Source: CALBPI01 sp038521865
Lineage (GTDB): Bacteria > Pseudomonadota > Gammaproteobacteria > Steroidobacterales > Woeseiaceae
Assembly (NCBI GenBank): GCA_038521865.1
Contig: JBCBKO010000002.1
Location: 372,001-436,000, forward strand
DNA: 64,000 bases
Direction of reading: 5' to 3'
The notes under the pieces are model-generated. The model had not been told where the DNA came from and ran no database searches. It saw only the letters and a list, made by a program, of their open reading frames with translations. This document shows, in pieces, positions 51,626 to 61,130 of the stretch. Positions within the stretch are counted from its first letter, which is position 1. Each line of letters begins with the position of its first letter. The position numbers were made by a program, and so were the translations under genes.

Positions 51626-52763
51626 GAGCCTTGCAGGTGCCGTAGCGCTTGCATGCGTCGGCCTCGGCGGCTGCGCCGCACAAACGGCCTCGCCTACTTT
51701 CGACCCGTCAATCTCCGCAGTCGCTGCTTCAACACAGCAATCAATCGAGACTCTTCCACCATCGACTTCGAGTGCTATGGAGCTGGCTGCGCGGCTAACC
51801 ACCGCCGACAGTCGACTCGGCCCTTGGCTGTTGTCGGGGGGCGACCTCCAGAACAGGCTCTATTTGTCGCGACTCCGGGAGCGTGGCTACGAAAACGTCA
51901 TCTACCGGATTGCCTATCCAAGCATGACGGACAGAGATCCTCGAGCGGCCGAGTATTCGCGCTTTTACGCGTGGCTGGACGAACAAATTCGAAACTACGG
52001 TATGCAGTCGCTGGTAAAACTGAGCCTTCAGTATCGCGACGACAACTACTTTCGAGGAGTGACTCTCACCGAGCAATGTCGGGATGTAGAGCAAACAGCG
52101 ACCGCGTTTGCACGGTTTGTTGACACGGTTGGTGAAGTATCGAGTGCGCAGACGCTCGTCCTTGACCTAAGGCCATCCGCGATGGCGATCACGCCCGGCT
52201 GTGAGGCCTGGGCCGACTCCACACGTGCGATCGCTTTGACCGAGGCCACACTCGCAAGGGTTGAAGCGGAGAATCTGAATCGAGTTGCTGTAGGCGTAGA
52301 CCTCGTGGAGCACCCGGTGTACCGCGAGTGGGCCTTGTCACACCCAATGGTCAAGACGGTCAGCATCTCCACCCTTGACTACAAATCGCTCGACGTCGAG
52401 GAATTTCTGGCCGTCTGGAATGATCTCGCGAATGCTATTGATACCCGTGGCAAAACCGCTATTTCTGATGCGTTCTGGTTGCGTAAACCAGTAACTCTGG
52501 CGTCTTGCGAGAGCAGTCCACTCGCAATGTCTGATGCCGCGGTAGTATGGGCACCCGTTGATGAAGCACTTGTGCAACGACTCGGCGACCGTGTTCGCCT
52601 GACCGCACTTCACGAGACTGATTTGCTATTCGGCGGCTACCTGCCCGCCGACGAATTCCAGTGTGGTGAAGGTTTCTTCATTAAGAATCGTCGCCTCTCC
52701 CAGCTCGCGAGTCGCCAGTCGCGACGGTATGCCGCTCCGACTGACGACGCGTCGTCAGACTGA
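51603..52763 (+). CDS. Lipoprotein of unknown function coupled to the response regulator
   Basis: 386 residues with a lipoprotein signal (lipobox LGGC, Cys about 24). The mature part has alternating beta and alpha segments (YENVIYRIAYPS, QSLVKLSLQYRDDN, TLVLDLRPSAMA, NRVAVGVDLVEHP and VKTVSISTLDY), which suggests a TIM-barrel-like fold such as those of some glycosidases. It has no signature motif I can name. It starts inside the regulator gene, and its 3' end contains the palindrome CTGACGACG-CGTCGTCAG (52741-52758). A sensor or envelope role linked to the regulator is inferred. Confidence 0.75.
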   Translation: MHSNQRVRSLAGAVALACVGLGGCAAQTASPTFDPSISAVAASTQQSIETLPPSTSSAMELAARLTTADSRLGPWLLSGGDLQNRLYLSRLRERGYENVIYRIAYPSMTDRDPRAAEYSRFYAWLDEQIRNYGMQSLVKLSLQYRDDNYFRGVTLTEQCRDVEQTATAFARFVDTVGEVSSAQTLVLDLRPSAMAITPGCEAWADSTRAIALTEATLARVEAENLNRVAVGVDLVEHPVYREWALSHPMVKTVSISTLDYKSLDVEEFLAVWNDLANAIDTRGKTAISDAFWLRKPVTLASCESSPLAMSDAAVVWAPVDEALVQRLGDRVRLTALHETDLLFGGYLPADEFQCGEGFFIKNRRLSQLASRQSRRYAAPTDDASSD

Positions 52764-52771
52764 AAAAAACT

Positions 52772-53428
52772 TTATACAGATCGTTTGACCGAGACGCGGA
52801 AGACGCCGAGCGCACCCAACAGCATCCAAATCGCGGCGGGAAGCGGTACAGGCGTTAGTTGTACAAGCCAATCGTCGATGCTGCCGTCGTTAACGTCAAC
52901 GCCGTTGCCTGCAATATTCAACCACCCCCGGGCAACCAAAGGACCACAGTCCGGAGTCGATCCGCAACGGTGGTTATCACCCTTCGCCACAAACGAATCT
53001 CCACCTGCCGGAACCGAAAAGAAGGTGTAGACCGTGGCACCATATAAAGCCTGATCCGCTTCAGCGACGTTCACAGTCAAGGTACCGCCGGTCGCAACAA
53101 AACCGGATTCGCTCACTGAGACGCCGGTCAACACGTGTCTGATCGTCCACAGGTTGCCCGTTTCATTATTAAAGATCGACCCAGAAATAACTGCCGTTCC
53201 GGATCCATCCCAGGTCAGAGTCACCCGAGCGCCGCCGAGCTCAACACTAAAGGTTGGGCCGGTGCCGGACGGCGGATCGAGAATATCAAGACGCAGACCG
53301 TAATCATCAGAAAGCGCGCCGTTGGGATGGTCACCCAGAAAATACTGGCCAGGGATGACCGTGTTCGCACTGGCCACACCGCTAATCAGCACTAAAGCCA
53401 AGGCCCCGAATACCTGATACCACCGCAT
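52772..53428 (-). CDS. VPLPA-tail exosortase substrate protein
   Basis: 218 residues. A signal peptide (MRWYQVFGALALVLISGVASA) leads to a beta-rich mature domain (for example GTGPTFSVELGGARVTLTWDG and GTLTVNVAEADQALYGATVYTFFS) with one cysteine pair (RCGSTPDC). The tail VPLPA, hydrophobic IWMLLGALGVF and a basic end (VSVKRSV) is a full sorting signal, slightly less basic than usual. The ATG at 53428 has AGGAG eight bases upstream; a GTG at 53437 has no spacing to that site. It is a single gene, convergent with the lipoprotein gene at a distance of 8 bases. Confidence 0.85.
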   Translation of the reverse strand: MRWYQVFGALALVLISGVASANTVIPGQYFLGDHPNGALSDDYGLRLDILDPPSGTGPTFSVELGGARVTLTWDGSGTAVISGSIFNNETGNLWTIRHVLTGVSVSESGFVATGGTLTVNVAEADQALYGATVYTFFSVPAGGDSFVAKGDNHRCGSTPDCGPLVARGWLNIAGNGVDVNDGSIDDWLVQLTPVPLPAAIWMLLGALGVFRVSVKRSV

Positions 53429-53508
53429 CCTGCGCACTCCTGTTTAGGTTTTGGAGTGAATACCGTGCCGCTGCCAGATGAAGGCACCGTGAAGTGAGCG
53501 TGAAATCG

Positions 53509-54909
53509 CTACTGGATTTGTGCGAAATCGCCACCCAGCGCTTTATACAAAGCCGCCAAGGCAGTCGCCTGATCGATCTCGGCCAAAGCGTATCGATCTT
53601 GAAGATCGAGATAGGCCCGTTCGGCATCCAGCACTACAAAGAAGCTGTCCGCGCCGTTTTGATATCGGAGTGTCGAAAGATCAACCGCGACTTTGGCCTG
53701 ATCGACCGCTTCGCGTAACGCCAACACAGTCTCTCCGGTCGCCCGATAGTTCGCCAACGCGTTCTCGGTTTCCTCAAGCGCACGGCGCCATGTGCCCTCG
53801 TAGTTTGCGAGCGCTCCAGCGGTTTGCGCTTCGGCTTCCTTTACCTCGCGCAGCACACGTCCGAAATCGAGAAAGCGCCAGCTGAGTGTCGGCGCGGTGC
53901 CCCAACGTTCACCGGCAGTATCGCCGACGATGCTGCTTGATCGGCCCGTCCATCCAAACGACCCGATCAGCGTCAACTTGGGATAAAGGTCCGCTTTGCG
54001 AAAGCCGATCAATGCGTTGATCTCGGCCAACCGGCGCTCCGCGGATGCAACATCGGGGCGTCGCGCGAGCCACTCTGCGGGCGCACCAGCCGCGATATAT
54101 CGCGGCAATTCAGGAAATGTCTCTGGCGGCGTTAGCTGCGACTCGAGATCTGAAGGCAACTGGCCCGTCAGCACAGCCAGACGCTGCAAAGCTGCATTCG
54201 TCGATGCGATCGCTGCCGGCAGAGTAGCTGCCAGTTGGCGCTCCTGTGCCCGAGCACTGGCGACATCCAGAGCAGTACCACGACCGGCGGCCAGTGCTTT
54301 CTCAAGAATCTCAACACTGGCTTTCTGGGCCGCCAGATTCTGTTTCAACAGGCCGACCCGAATAGACTGCCCTTGCCATTGGAAATAAGCCTGTGCCGTC
54401 TCGGCCACAACCGTCAACTCGACGGCGTACAACGCAAAGGTATCTGCCTCGACCCGCCGACGTATCGACTCGGATTGTCGACGCAGACTCCCGAAAAGAT
54501 CGATCTCCCAGGATGCATCGAAACCCGCTCGGTAAATCTGCGTCACGCGCTGCCCCGGAAAGCGGAACGGATCCTCGAGACTTTGCCGCACGCGCTCCTG
54601 TTCGGTCTGCGCGGTGACAGTCGGAAAAAGACTAAAAACCTGCAGTCCCGCTAATGCGCGTGATTCATCGAGCGTTGCTGCAGCGATGGCGATGTCGGTG
54701 TTGTAGGCCCGAGCCCGTTCGATCAGCAGAGCCAATTCCGGTGCTTCGAATGCTTCCCAGACTTCGGTGGTCAGCTCTGGCGCGACCTGCGGCGCCGAAC
54801 CAAATGCATCTGGCAATACGGTGTCGGGTCGCTTGTAGTCCGGACCGACCGTACAACCGGAGAACGCGAACAACACGCACAGTGCGATCAACCGATTAAG
54901 GCGTCTCAT
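53509..54909 (-). CDS. Outer-membrane factor lipoprotein of an RND efflux system (NodT/OprM type)
   Basis: 466 residues. The lipoprotein signal has lipobox FSGC (Cys about 19) followed by TVGPDYKRPDT, typical of this family. Two OEP repeats give the duplicated helical-barrel layout (ALAGLQVFSLFPTVTAQ and ALIGFRKADLYPKLTLIGSFG). It forms the outer-membrane channel for drugs or other small molecules moved by the RND pump. Its start overlaps the end of the pump gene by 14 bases, so the three genes from 59328 to 53509 form an adaptor-pump-channel operon. Confidence 0.93.
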   Translation of the reverse strand: MRRLNRLIALCVLFAFSGCTVGPDYKRPDTVLPDAFGSAPQVAPELTTEVWEAFEAPELALLIERARAYNTDIAIAAATLDESRALAGLQVFSLFPTVTAQTEQERVRQSLEDPFRFPGQRVTQIYRAGFDASWEIDLFGSLRRQSESIRRRVEADTFALYAVELTVVAETAQAYFQWQGQSIRVGLLKQNLAAQKASVEILEKALAAGRGTALDVASARAQERQLAATLPAAIASTNAALQRLAVLTGQLPSDLESQLTPPETFPELPRYIAAGAPAEWLARRPDVASAERRLAEINALIGFRKADLYPKLTLIGSFGWTGRSSSIVGDTAGERWGTAPTLSWRFLDFGRVLREVKEAEAQTAGALANYEGTWRRALEETENALANYRATGETVLALREAVDQAKVAVDLSTLRYQNGADSFFVVLDAERAYLDLQDRYALAEIDQATALAALYKALGGDFAQIQ

Positions 54910-57900
54910 GACTGACCTCCGCGCTCACCTGTTTTCTCGTTTCCCAACGTCTGATCAGCACGTAGAGCACCGGTGTGAAGATAAGTCCGAAGAACGTTAC
55001 GCCCAGCATGCCGAAAAACACCGCGACGCCGAGGACGTGACGAATCTCGGCACCCGCACCGGTCGCAAACACCAGCGGCAAGACCCCCGCGATGAACGCA
55101 AAGCTCGTCATCAGGATGGGGCGTAAACGGATGCGGCAAGCTTCGATCGCAGCGGCAACCGTCTCTTTCCCGGCGCGCTCGAGATCACGCGCGAACTCGA
55201 CAATGAGAATCGCATTCTTGCAGGCAAGACCCATCAGGACGACAAGGCCGATTTGCGTGAAGAGATTGTTGTCGAGAAATGTCGGTGGTGCCGATGCCGG
55301 TGGGGGCAAAATCGCACCCGTCGCGATTTTCAAACCGAAGATCAATCCGGTCGCCTGGTTTAAAACCCAAATGCCGCCAATCGCCGCCATCAGGCACAAC
55401 GGCACAATGAGAATCACCGATAGCGGCAAAGCCCAGCTCTCATACAGTGCCGCTAACACGAGATAGACGAAAACGATGCAGAGCGGGAACACGTAGATGG
55501 CAGTGTTGCCCTGCGTGGCTTCCTGGTACGTCAGTCCCGTCCACGCGATATCCATGCCGCGCGGTAAGGCCTGACGCGCGAGGTCCTGCACGACCGGCAG
55601 CGCCTCAGCAGAGGTGAGCTGGCCGGGCACAATGCCTGCTGTGACGTCTGCCGCGGGATACCCATTGAAGCGAATCACGGGATCAGGCCCAAACGTCGGT
55701 TCAATCGAAAGCACGCTTGAGATCGGTATCATATTGCCGAAGCGATCGCGCACCTGGATACGCGAAATGTCTTCCTGCTGGTCGCGGAATCTTGCGTCCG
55801 CCTGCACGTAGACGCTGTAGGTACGGCCAAACCTGTTGAAGTCGTTCACGTAGGTTGAGCCGAGGTAACTCTGCAGCGCGTCGTAGACTTCATCCAGCCT
55901 GAGGTTCTGCTCCTTCACCTTCCGCCGGTCGACGTTCGCCGCCAGCTGCGGAACGTTGGTCTGCGACAGCGAACGCACCGAGAATGGCGAGAACCCCGGT
56001 GTCGCGCGCAACGCGCCGAGCAAACCCTGCGTCGCGACGTTTAGCTGATCAAACCCAAGGCCCGAACGATCCTGCACATACAGTTCCACGCCGGACGAGT
56101 TGCCAAGACCAAGCACGGGTGGCGGCATCGCGGCGAAACCCAGACCCTCCTCAAGCTGACTGAACGCACCGGTCAGTGCATAGGACAACTCCACCGCACT
56201 CATCTCACGCTCTTCAGCGGGATCGATGCCGATAAACATCGTCCCGGTATTGGGCGTGTTCGCAAAATGCACTGCGTTGAGCCCCGGGAACTGCACGGCG
56301 TTGGCCACGCCCGGGGTTTGCATCGCTATGTCGGCCATCTCGCTGATCATTTCGACCGACCGATTGAGACTTGCGCCTTCCGGCAACAGCGCACCCGCGA
56401 ACAAGTACTGCTTGTCCTGCTCAGGAATAAAGCCGCCCGGCACGGCGCGGAAGGCCATCACGGCAATCACCAACAGCCCGGCATAAATCACCATGAGGCG
56501 CTTGCTGCGGCGGATGTAGACTTCGACCCGGCGCGAATAGTGTGCAGAGCCGCGTTCGAACCAGCGGTTGAAGGGGCGGAACAGCCACCCGAGCAAAGCG
56601 TTGATGACTTTGCCGGTCGTCTGTAGCGGTGCGCCGTGCGGCTTCAAGAGCATCGCCGAGAGCGCGGGCGACAAGGTGAGCGAGTTGAAAGCGGAGATCG
56701 TGACCGACGCTGTAATCGACACGGCGAACTGTCGGTAGAACTCTCCGGTCACCCCCTCCAAGAAAGCGAGCGGTACGAACACGGCCGCGAGCACCAGCGA
56801 GATCGCGACGATGGGCCCAGACACCTCGGACATTGCAGCATGCGCGGCATCGCGTGGCGACTTGCCCATTTCGATATGCCGCTCGACGTTTTCCACGACG
56901 ACGATGGCGTCATCCACAACAATACCGATGGCGACCACGAGGCCAAACAGCGTCAGTACGTTGATCGTGAACCCGAGCAGCAGCAACACTGCAAATGTGC
57001 CGATCACCGAAACCGGGACCGCGAGTAACGGGATGATCGACGCACGCCAGGTCTGGAGGAACAGCACAACAACGAGCACGACGAGCAACACCGCCTCGAG
57101 CAGTGTTTCAACCACCGACTCAATCGATTGCTGCACAAAGACCGTCGGGTCGTAGGCCACACGCCACTCCACGCCTGGCGGAAACGATTCCGCCAGCTCC
57201 GCCATTTTCTGCCGTACAGCAGCCGACAACGCCAATGCATTGGCGCCTGGGCTCTCGAAGATCGGAATCGCTGCGGCCGTTTGATTATTCAGATAAGACT
57301 CGAGCGAGTAGGTTTCGGCACCAAGCTCGATGCGCGCCACGTCCCGAAGCTGGGTGATCGAGCCGGGATCGCCCGACTTCACAACAATGTCACCGAACTC
57401 TTCGACCGTCTCCAGTCGCCCCTCCGCGGAAATCGAAACCTGCAGATCCGCGCCCGGCAACGGCGGCGCACCAATCGAGCCTCCGGAAGCCTGCACATTT
57501 TGCTCACGAATCGCCGCGACAATATCCCCGACCGTAAGTTCGCGCGCCGCCACTTTCTCAGGATCAAGCCAAACGCGCATCGCGTAGTTGCCGGCACCGA
57601 ATACCACCGCCTGACCGACGCCGGGAATACGAGCAAGCTCATCTTTAATGCGCAGCGTTACGAAGTTGGAGAGATAGGCGCCGTCGTACTGCCCGTCGGT
57701 CGAGGTGACATGGACGACCATAGTGAGGGTCGGCGATGCCTTGATCGTGGAGACGCCCAGCAGTCGTACTGCCTCCGGCAGCCTCGGCAAGGCTTGAGCG
57801 ACCCGGTTCTGCACCTGGACCTGCGAAAGATCGATATCGGTGCCGCCGGCGAACGTGATGTCGAGCGTCATCGTGCCATCCGAGCTCGCCACCGACTTCA

Positions 57901-58138
57901 TGTAGATCATGTTCTCGACGCCGTTGATCGCCTCTTCAAGCGGCGCCGCTACGGTTTCGGAAATCACGGTCGGGTTGGCGCCCGGATAGCGCGCCACAAC
58001 CTGTACCGTGGGCGGCACAACGTTCGGGTATTCGCTAACCGGCAGCGCGGGGATCGCGAGTGCGCCGCAGATCAGGATGAACAGCGACAAGACCGCCGCG
58101 AAGATCGGACGGTCAACAAAGGTTCTTGCGAGGTTCAC
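54896..58138 (-). CDS. RND multidrug efflux permease (AcrB/HAE1 type)
   Basis: 1,080 residues with twelve membrane helices and two large periplasmic loops. The proton-relay aspartates are visible in VVAIGIVVDDAIVVVENVERH and the relay lysine in VLMGLACKNAILIVEF. The N terminus (FVDRPIFAAVLSLFILICGALAIPALPVSEYPNVVPPTV) is typical of HAE1 pumps, and the length is slightly above the usual 1,030-1,050. It exports amphipathic toxic compounds. The GTG start at 58138 overlaps the adaptor stop in GTGA. The substrate cannot be told from the sequence. Confidence 0.95.
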   Translation of the reverse strand: MNLARTFVDRPIFAAVLSLFILICGALAIPALPVSEYPNVVPPTVQVVARYPGANPTVISETVAAPLEEAINGVENMIYMKSVASSDGTMTLDITFAGGTDIDLSQVQVQNRVAQALPRLPEAVRLLGVSTIKASPTLTMVVHVTSTDGQYDGAYLSNFVTLRIKDELARIPGVGQAVVFGAGNYAMRVWLDPEKVAARELTVGDIVAAIREQNVQASGGSIGAPPLPGADLQVSISAEGRLETVEEFGDIVVKSGDPGSITQLRDVARIELGAETYSLESYLNNQTAAAIPIFESPGANALALSAAVRQKMAELAESFPPGVEWRVAYDPTVFVQQSIESVVETLLEAVLLVVLVVVLFLQTWRASIIPLLAVPVSVIGTFAVLLLLGFTINVLTLFGLVVAIGIVVDDAIVVVENVERHIEMGKSPRDAAHAAMSEVSGPIVAISLVLAAVFVPLAFLEGVTGEFYRQFAVSITASVTISAFNSLTLSPALSAMLLKPHGAPLQTTGKVINALLGWLFRPFNRWFERGSAHYSRRVEVYIRRSKRLMVIYAGLLVIAVMAFRAVPGGFIPEQDKQYLFAGALLPEGASLNRSVEMISEMADIAMQTPGVANAVQFPGLNAVHFANTPNTGTMFIGIDPAEEREMSAVELSYALTGAFSQLEEGLGFAAMPPPVLGLGNSSGVELYVQDRSGLGFDQLNVATQGLLGALRATPGFSPFSVRSLSQTNVPQLAANVDRRKVKEQNLRLDEVYDALQSYLGSTYVNDFNRFGRTYSVYVQADARFRDQQEDISRIQVRDRFGNMIPISSVLSIEPTFGPDPVIRFNGYPAADVTAGIVPGQLTSAEALPVVQDLARQALPRGMDIAWTGLTYQEATQGNTAIYVFPLCIVFVYLVLAALYESWALPLSVILIVPLCLMAAIGGIWVLNQATGLIFGLKIATGAILPPPASAPPTFLDNNLFTQIGLVVLMGLACKNAILIVEFARDLERAGKETVAAAIEACRIRLRPILMTSFAFIAGVLPLVFATGAGAEIRHVLGVAVFFGMLGVTFFGLIFTPVLYVLIRRWETRKQVSAEVSHETP

Positions 58139-59328
58139 GGCGTTGCGCCTGCGGCTGTCGACTCAGACTCAGCAAACGGGGTTTCCATCGGTACCGACCG
58201 ACCCACGATGGGCGCCCCGGAGAAAAAGATCTTCGCCACACCATTCACGACGATCTGCTCACCAGCCTCAAGACCCTCCTGGATGACAACCAAATCATCA
58301 ATCTGACGACCCGTGACGACATCGCGGCGCACTGCGAGATTGTCGGGCGTCGCAACGTACACATATTTTCGGTCTTGATCGGTCAGGATCGCGGCTTGGT
58401 GCACCATCAAAGCCTCATAGCTGCCGCTGCCGAGCAGGCGTACCCGTGCGAACAACCCGGGGATCAGGAACCCATCAGGATTCGGTAACTCCGCCCGACC
58501 CTGGATCGTGCCGGTCCCAGCATCCACCTGATTATCGACAAAGTTCATCTCGCCGCGGTAGGGGTAATCGGTATCTGAAGCCAGCCCGACCTGGACCGGA
58601 TTGCGCGCATCGCGGGAGCTGGGTCGCTCACCCGAACGCGCTTGCGCCTGGTATTTCAGGTAGATTTGCTCATCACCCTCAAAGACAACGTGGATCGGAT
58701 CGACCGAGACCAGCGTGGTCAGCAACGTGTCCCCGGGGGTCACAAGGTTGCCTGGGCGCACCAGCGCCTCACCCACGCGCCCACTGATCGGGGCGCGAAG
58801 CTGCGTGAACTCGACATCGAGCGAGACGCGATCCAGCCGCGCTTTCGCACTCTCGAAGTCAGCCCGCGCCTGTCTCAGCTCACCAGTTCGGCGGTCTTGT
58901 TCCTCGGCAGAGAGCGCTTTTGCTTCAACGAGCTTCTCGCCACGTGCGGCTTCCTGCTCAGCAACCTGCAGGCGCGTACGCGCCCGCGCAAGGTCTGCCT
59001 CAGTGAGCGTGGCTTCCGCGCGATACTCGCGGTCGTCGATCGAGAATAGCAGATCGCCCGCTTCGACCAGGGCGCCCTCAGTAAAGTGCACCTTCGTGAG
59101 ATAGCCGGTAACGCGTGGGCGAATCTCGATGGTCTCTACAGCTTCAATGCGACCACTGAATTCGTCCCAATCGGTCACATCGCGCGCAATAACCTCGGCG
59201 ATCGCGACCGAGGTAGGCGGCATTTCCATCTCACCCGGACCGCCACCACCACATCCCACCAAAGTGGCGAACGCAGCACCAATCAATAACTTGCGTGGGG
59301 CGCTTGGCGATGTTTTTGAAACAAACAC
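58135..59328 (-). CDS. RND efflux periplasmic adaptor lipoprotein
   Basis: About 397 residues. The lipoprotein signal has lipobox LVGC (Cys about 26). Then come a lipoyl half-motif (IRPRVTGYLTKVHFTEGALVEAGDLLF), an alpha-helical hairpin (about 105-170), the second lipoyl half (LRAPISGRVGEALVRPGNLV) and the beta-barrel and membrane-proximal domains. It links the pump to the outer-membrane channel. I chose the GTG at 59328, which has AGGAG eight bases upstream and begins the lipoprotein signal; an in-frame start at 59385 adds residues without signal features. Confidence 0.92.
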   Translation of the reverse strand: MFVSKTSPSAPRKLLIGAAFATLVGCGGGGPGEMEMPPTSVAIAEVIARDVTDWDEFSGRIEAVETIEIRPRVTGYLTKVHFTEGALVEAGDLLFSIDDREYRAEATLTEADLARARTRLQVAEQEAARGEKLVEAKALSAEEQDRRTGELRQARADFESAKARLDRVSLDVEFTQLRAPISGRVGEALVRPGNLVTPGDTLLTTLVSVDPIHVVFEGDEQIYLKYQAQARSGERPSSRDARNPVQVGLASDTDYPYRGEMNFVDNQVDAGTGTIQGRAELPNPDGFLIPGLFARVRLLGSGSYEALMVHQAAILTDQDRKYVYVATPDNLAVRRDVVTGRQIDDLVVIQEGLEAGEQIVVNGVAKIFFSGAPIVGRSVPMETPFAESESTAAGATP

Positions 59329-59506
59329 GAGTGCTTCTCCTTGTTTAAGAAACCAAGCAGCGCACCCACCCCATCGCCTGTCCATGGTTACATTCTTTGT
59401 CAGCTAGGCACATTGTACTTAAAGACGCACCCTGCATCCGTACTGCATCGACCTGCGAACTGGTTACACTAATGGGCTCAGTGCCTCAGAACCTACGGAC
59501 AGCCAC
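59329..59506. promoter_or_regulatory. Divergent intergenic region between RND and ABC efflux operons
   Basis: 178 bases hold the promoters of both operons. An AGGAG ribosome site serves the GTG at 59328. A TACACT hexamer at 59465-59470 is a possible -10 for the plus-strand operon, but I cannot find a matching -35. No clear operator palindrome is seen. Confidence 0.35.
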
Positions 59507-60190
59507 ATGATCGAAACCAATGCCCTGGTTCGCCGCTTCCACGTTGGCGACTCCGTCGTGCATGCGCTGGATCATGTCGACATCAAAGTGGGCGAAGGCG
59601 AGTTCGTGGCCGTCATGGGCCCATCCGGCTCCGGCAAATCCACGCTGATGAATATCCTCGGTTGCCTCGATACGCCCGACGACGGCGAGTACCGCTTGCT
59701 CGGCGAATCGATCAGCCAGCGCGACGATGCCGAGCTCTCCGAAATCAGAAACCAGCATATTGGTTTCGTATTCCAGAGCTTTCATCTGTTGCCGCGGATG
59801 ACCGCGCTCGAGAACACTTTGCTACCTTATCGCTACCGAGACGCCGACATGGGCGAGGCGAAAGCGGCAGCCGAAGCGATGCTCGAGCACCTCGGTTTAT
59901 CGGATCGAATGGATCACCGGCCGAACCAATTGTCGGGTGGGCAGCGCCAGCGCGTCGCCATTGCCCGTGCGTTGGTCAGCAAGCCACCGCTGTTGCTCGC
60001 AGATGAGCCGACCGGGAACCTCGACAGCAAAACGTCCGTCGAAATCATGGATCTCTTTACCGAGCTCAATAAACAAGGACAGACCATTGTGATGGTGACG
60101 CATGAAGATGAGATCGCGGCCTATGCCAGCCGCGTCATCCACATGCGCGATGGAAAGGTAGAACGCGATGTTCAGAACTCGAATCATTAG
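59507..60190 (+). CDS. MacB/LolD-type ABC transporter ATP-binding protein
   Basis: 227 residues with Walker A GPSGSGKST, Q-loop VFQSFHLLPRMTALEN, signature LSGGQRQRVAIARAL, Walker B LLLADEPTGNLD and the switch His in VMVTHEDE. It pairs with the FtsX/MacB-type permease at 63475. These systems use ATP in the cytoplasm to drive a periplasmic mechanical movement, as in macrolide, peptide or lipoprotein export. Its end overlaps the next adaptor gene by 23 bases. Confidence 0.95.
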   Translation: MIETNALVRRFHVGDSVVHALDHVDIKVGEGEFVAVMGPSGSGKSTLMNILGCLDTPDDGEYRLLGESISQRDDAELSEIRNQHIGFVFQSFHLLPRMTALENTLLPYRYRDADMGEAKAAAEAMLEHLGLSDRMDHRPNQLSGGQRQRVAIARALVSKPPLLLADEPTGNLDSKTSVEIMDLFTELNKQGQTIVMVTHEDEIAAYASRVIHMRDGKVERDVQNSNH

Positions 60191-61127
60191 TGCGTGTCTT
60201 GTCGGCGTTGCCGCAGCGAACTCGCAAGGCGCACCGCTGCTCACGGGCGTCATAGAAGACGTTGCCGCTCAAACGATCGAAATGCCGTCTTTGCCTGGTG
60301 GCTGGCAGCGACGTATCGAATGGATGGCACCGGAAGGTGAGGAGGTCGCTGCCGGTGATCTGGTCGTCAGGCTAGACCCTGGCACGCTGCTCGCCGAGGA
60401 AGAGAAAACACGCACAGACCTCGAGAAGATTCGGTTCACCGCAGCCAGAAGCGTCGACGAAGCGAAATTGGCTGTGCTGGATGGTGAGCAAGCCGTTGCA
60501 CGCGCTCGTGCGGACGTGAAGCTTGCCGAGCTCGACGCTGTCATCCCCGAAACGACAATCCCACGGCTCGACTTCGAACGCTATCAGCTGACGTTCGAGA
60601 CGGCCCAGCAGACGCTGGCGCGCGCCGAGCAGGACTTGATCAACCTCAAAGAGAAGCTCCGCGATGCCGAGGCGGAAGCGAAACTGGATATCGAGCAATC
60701 AGAGATTCAGTACAAGCGAATCACGGACGCTTTGGCAGCCACCGAGATCACGGCAGAAAAAGGTGGCTTCGTCATTTATGCCGAGAACCCGTTCACCGGT
60801 CGCAAGATTTTCCCGGGCGACACCTTGTATGGCGGTCTGCAGATCGCCTCGGTGGCTAGTCGTGAAGACCTTCGCGTGCGCTTCTGGATTCACGAAGCCG
60901 ACTACCTGCAGTTTGAGAAAGGCCGACGCCTTGAGGTGTCGGCAGATGCTCAGGGCATCGCCGCTTTTCCAGCAGTTATCGAGTGGCGCTCCAGTCAAGC
61001 GCTCGAGAAACAGGACTGGAGTGATAGCGGGTATTTCGAGGCCTATGCACAACCGCTTGCCGCAATGCCGAGTGACATCATGCCGGGCATGAGCGTACTG
61101 GGCATCCCGACACCAGAGGCGGAATAA
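60168..61127 (+). CDS. HlyD-like periplasmic adaptor, first of three
   Basis: 319 residues. A signal peptide (about 1-22) is followed by a lipoyl-like half (MAPEGEEVAAGDLVVRLDPG), a helical hairpin (about 85-190) and a second half with ITAEKGGFVIYAENPFTGRKIFPGDTL. It lacks part of the C-terminal membrane-proximal domain seen in full adaptors. It probably joins the ABC permease to other envelope parts. It overlaps the ATPase gene at its start and is followed after 3 bases by the second adaptor gene. Confidence 0.83.
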   Translation: MFRTRIISACLVGVAAANSQGAPLLTGVIEDVAAQTIEMPSLPGGWQRRIEWMAPEGEEVAAGDLVVRLDPGTLLAEEEKTRTDLEKIRFTAARSVDEAKLAVLDGEQAVARARADVKLAELDAVIPETTIPRLDFERYQLTFETAQQTLARAEQDLINLKEKLRDAEAEAKLDIEQSEIQYKRITDALAATEITAEKGGFVIYAENPFTGRKIFPGDTLYGGLQIASVASREDLRVRFWIHEADYLQFEKGRRLEVSADAQGIAAFPAVIEWRSSQALEKQDWSDSGYFEAYAQPLAAMPSDIMPGMSVLGIPTPEAE

Positions 61128-61130
61128 ATC

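Noticed and set aside
52741..52758. Palindrome CTGACGACGCGTCGTCAG as a terminator between the convergent lipoprotein and VPLPA-tail genes
   Set aside because: It lies inside the lipoprotein coding sequence and is followed by an A-run, not a T-run, in the plus direction; in the minus direction the T-run comes before it.
57128..58306. 392-codon open frame on the plus strand, antisense to the RND pump gene
   Set aside because: Arg/His-rich without motifs; the minus strand encodes a full RND pump with all key residues.
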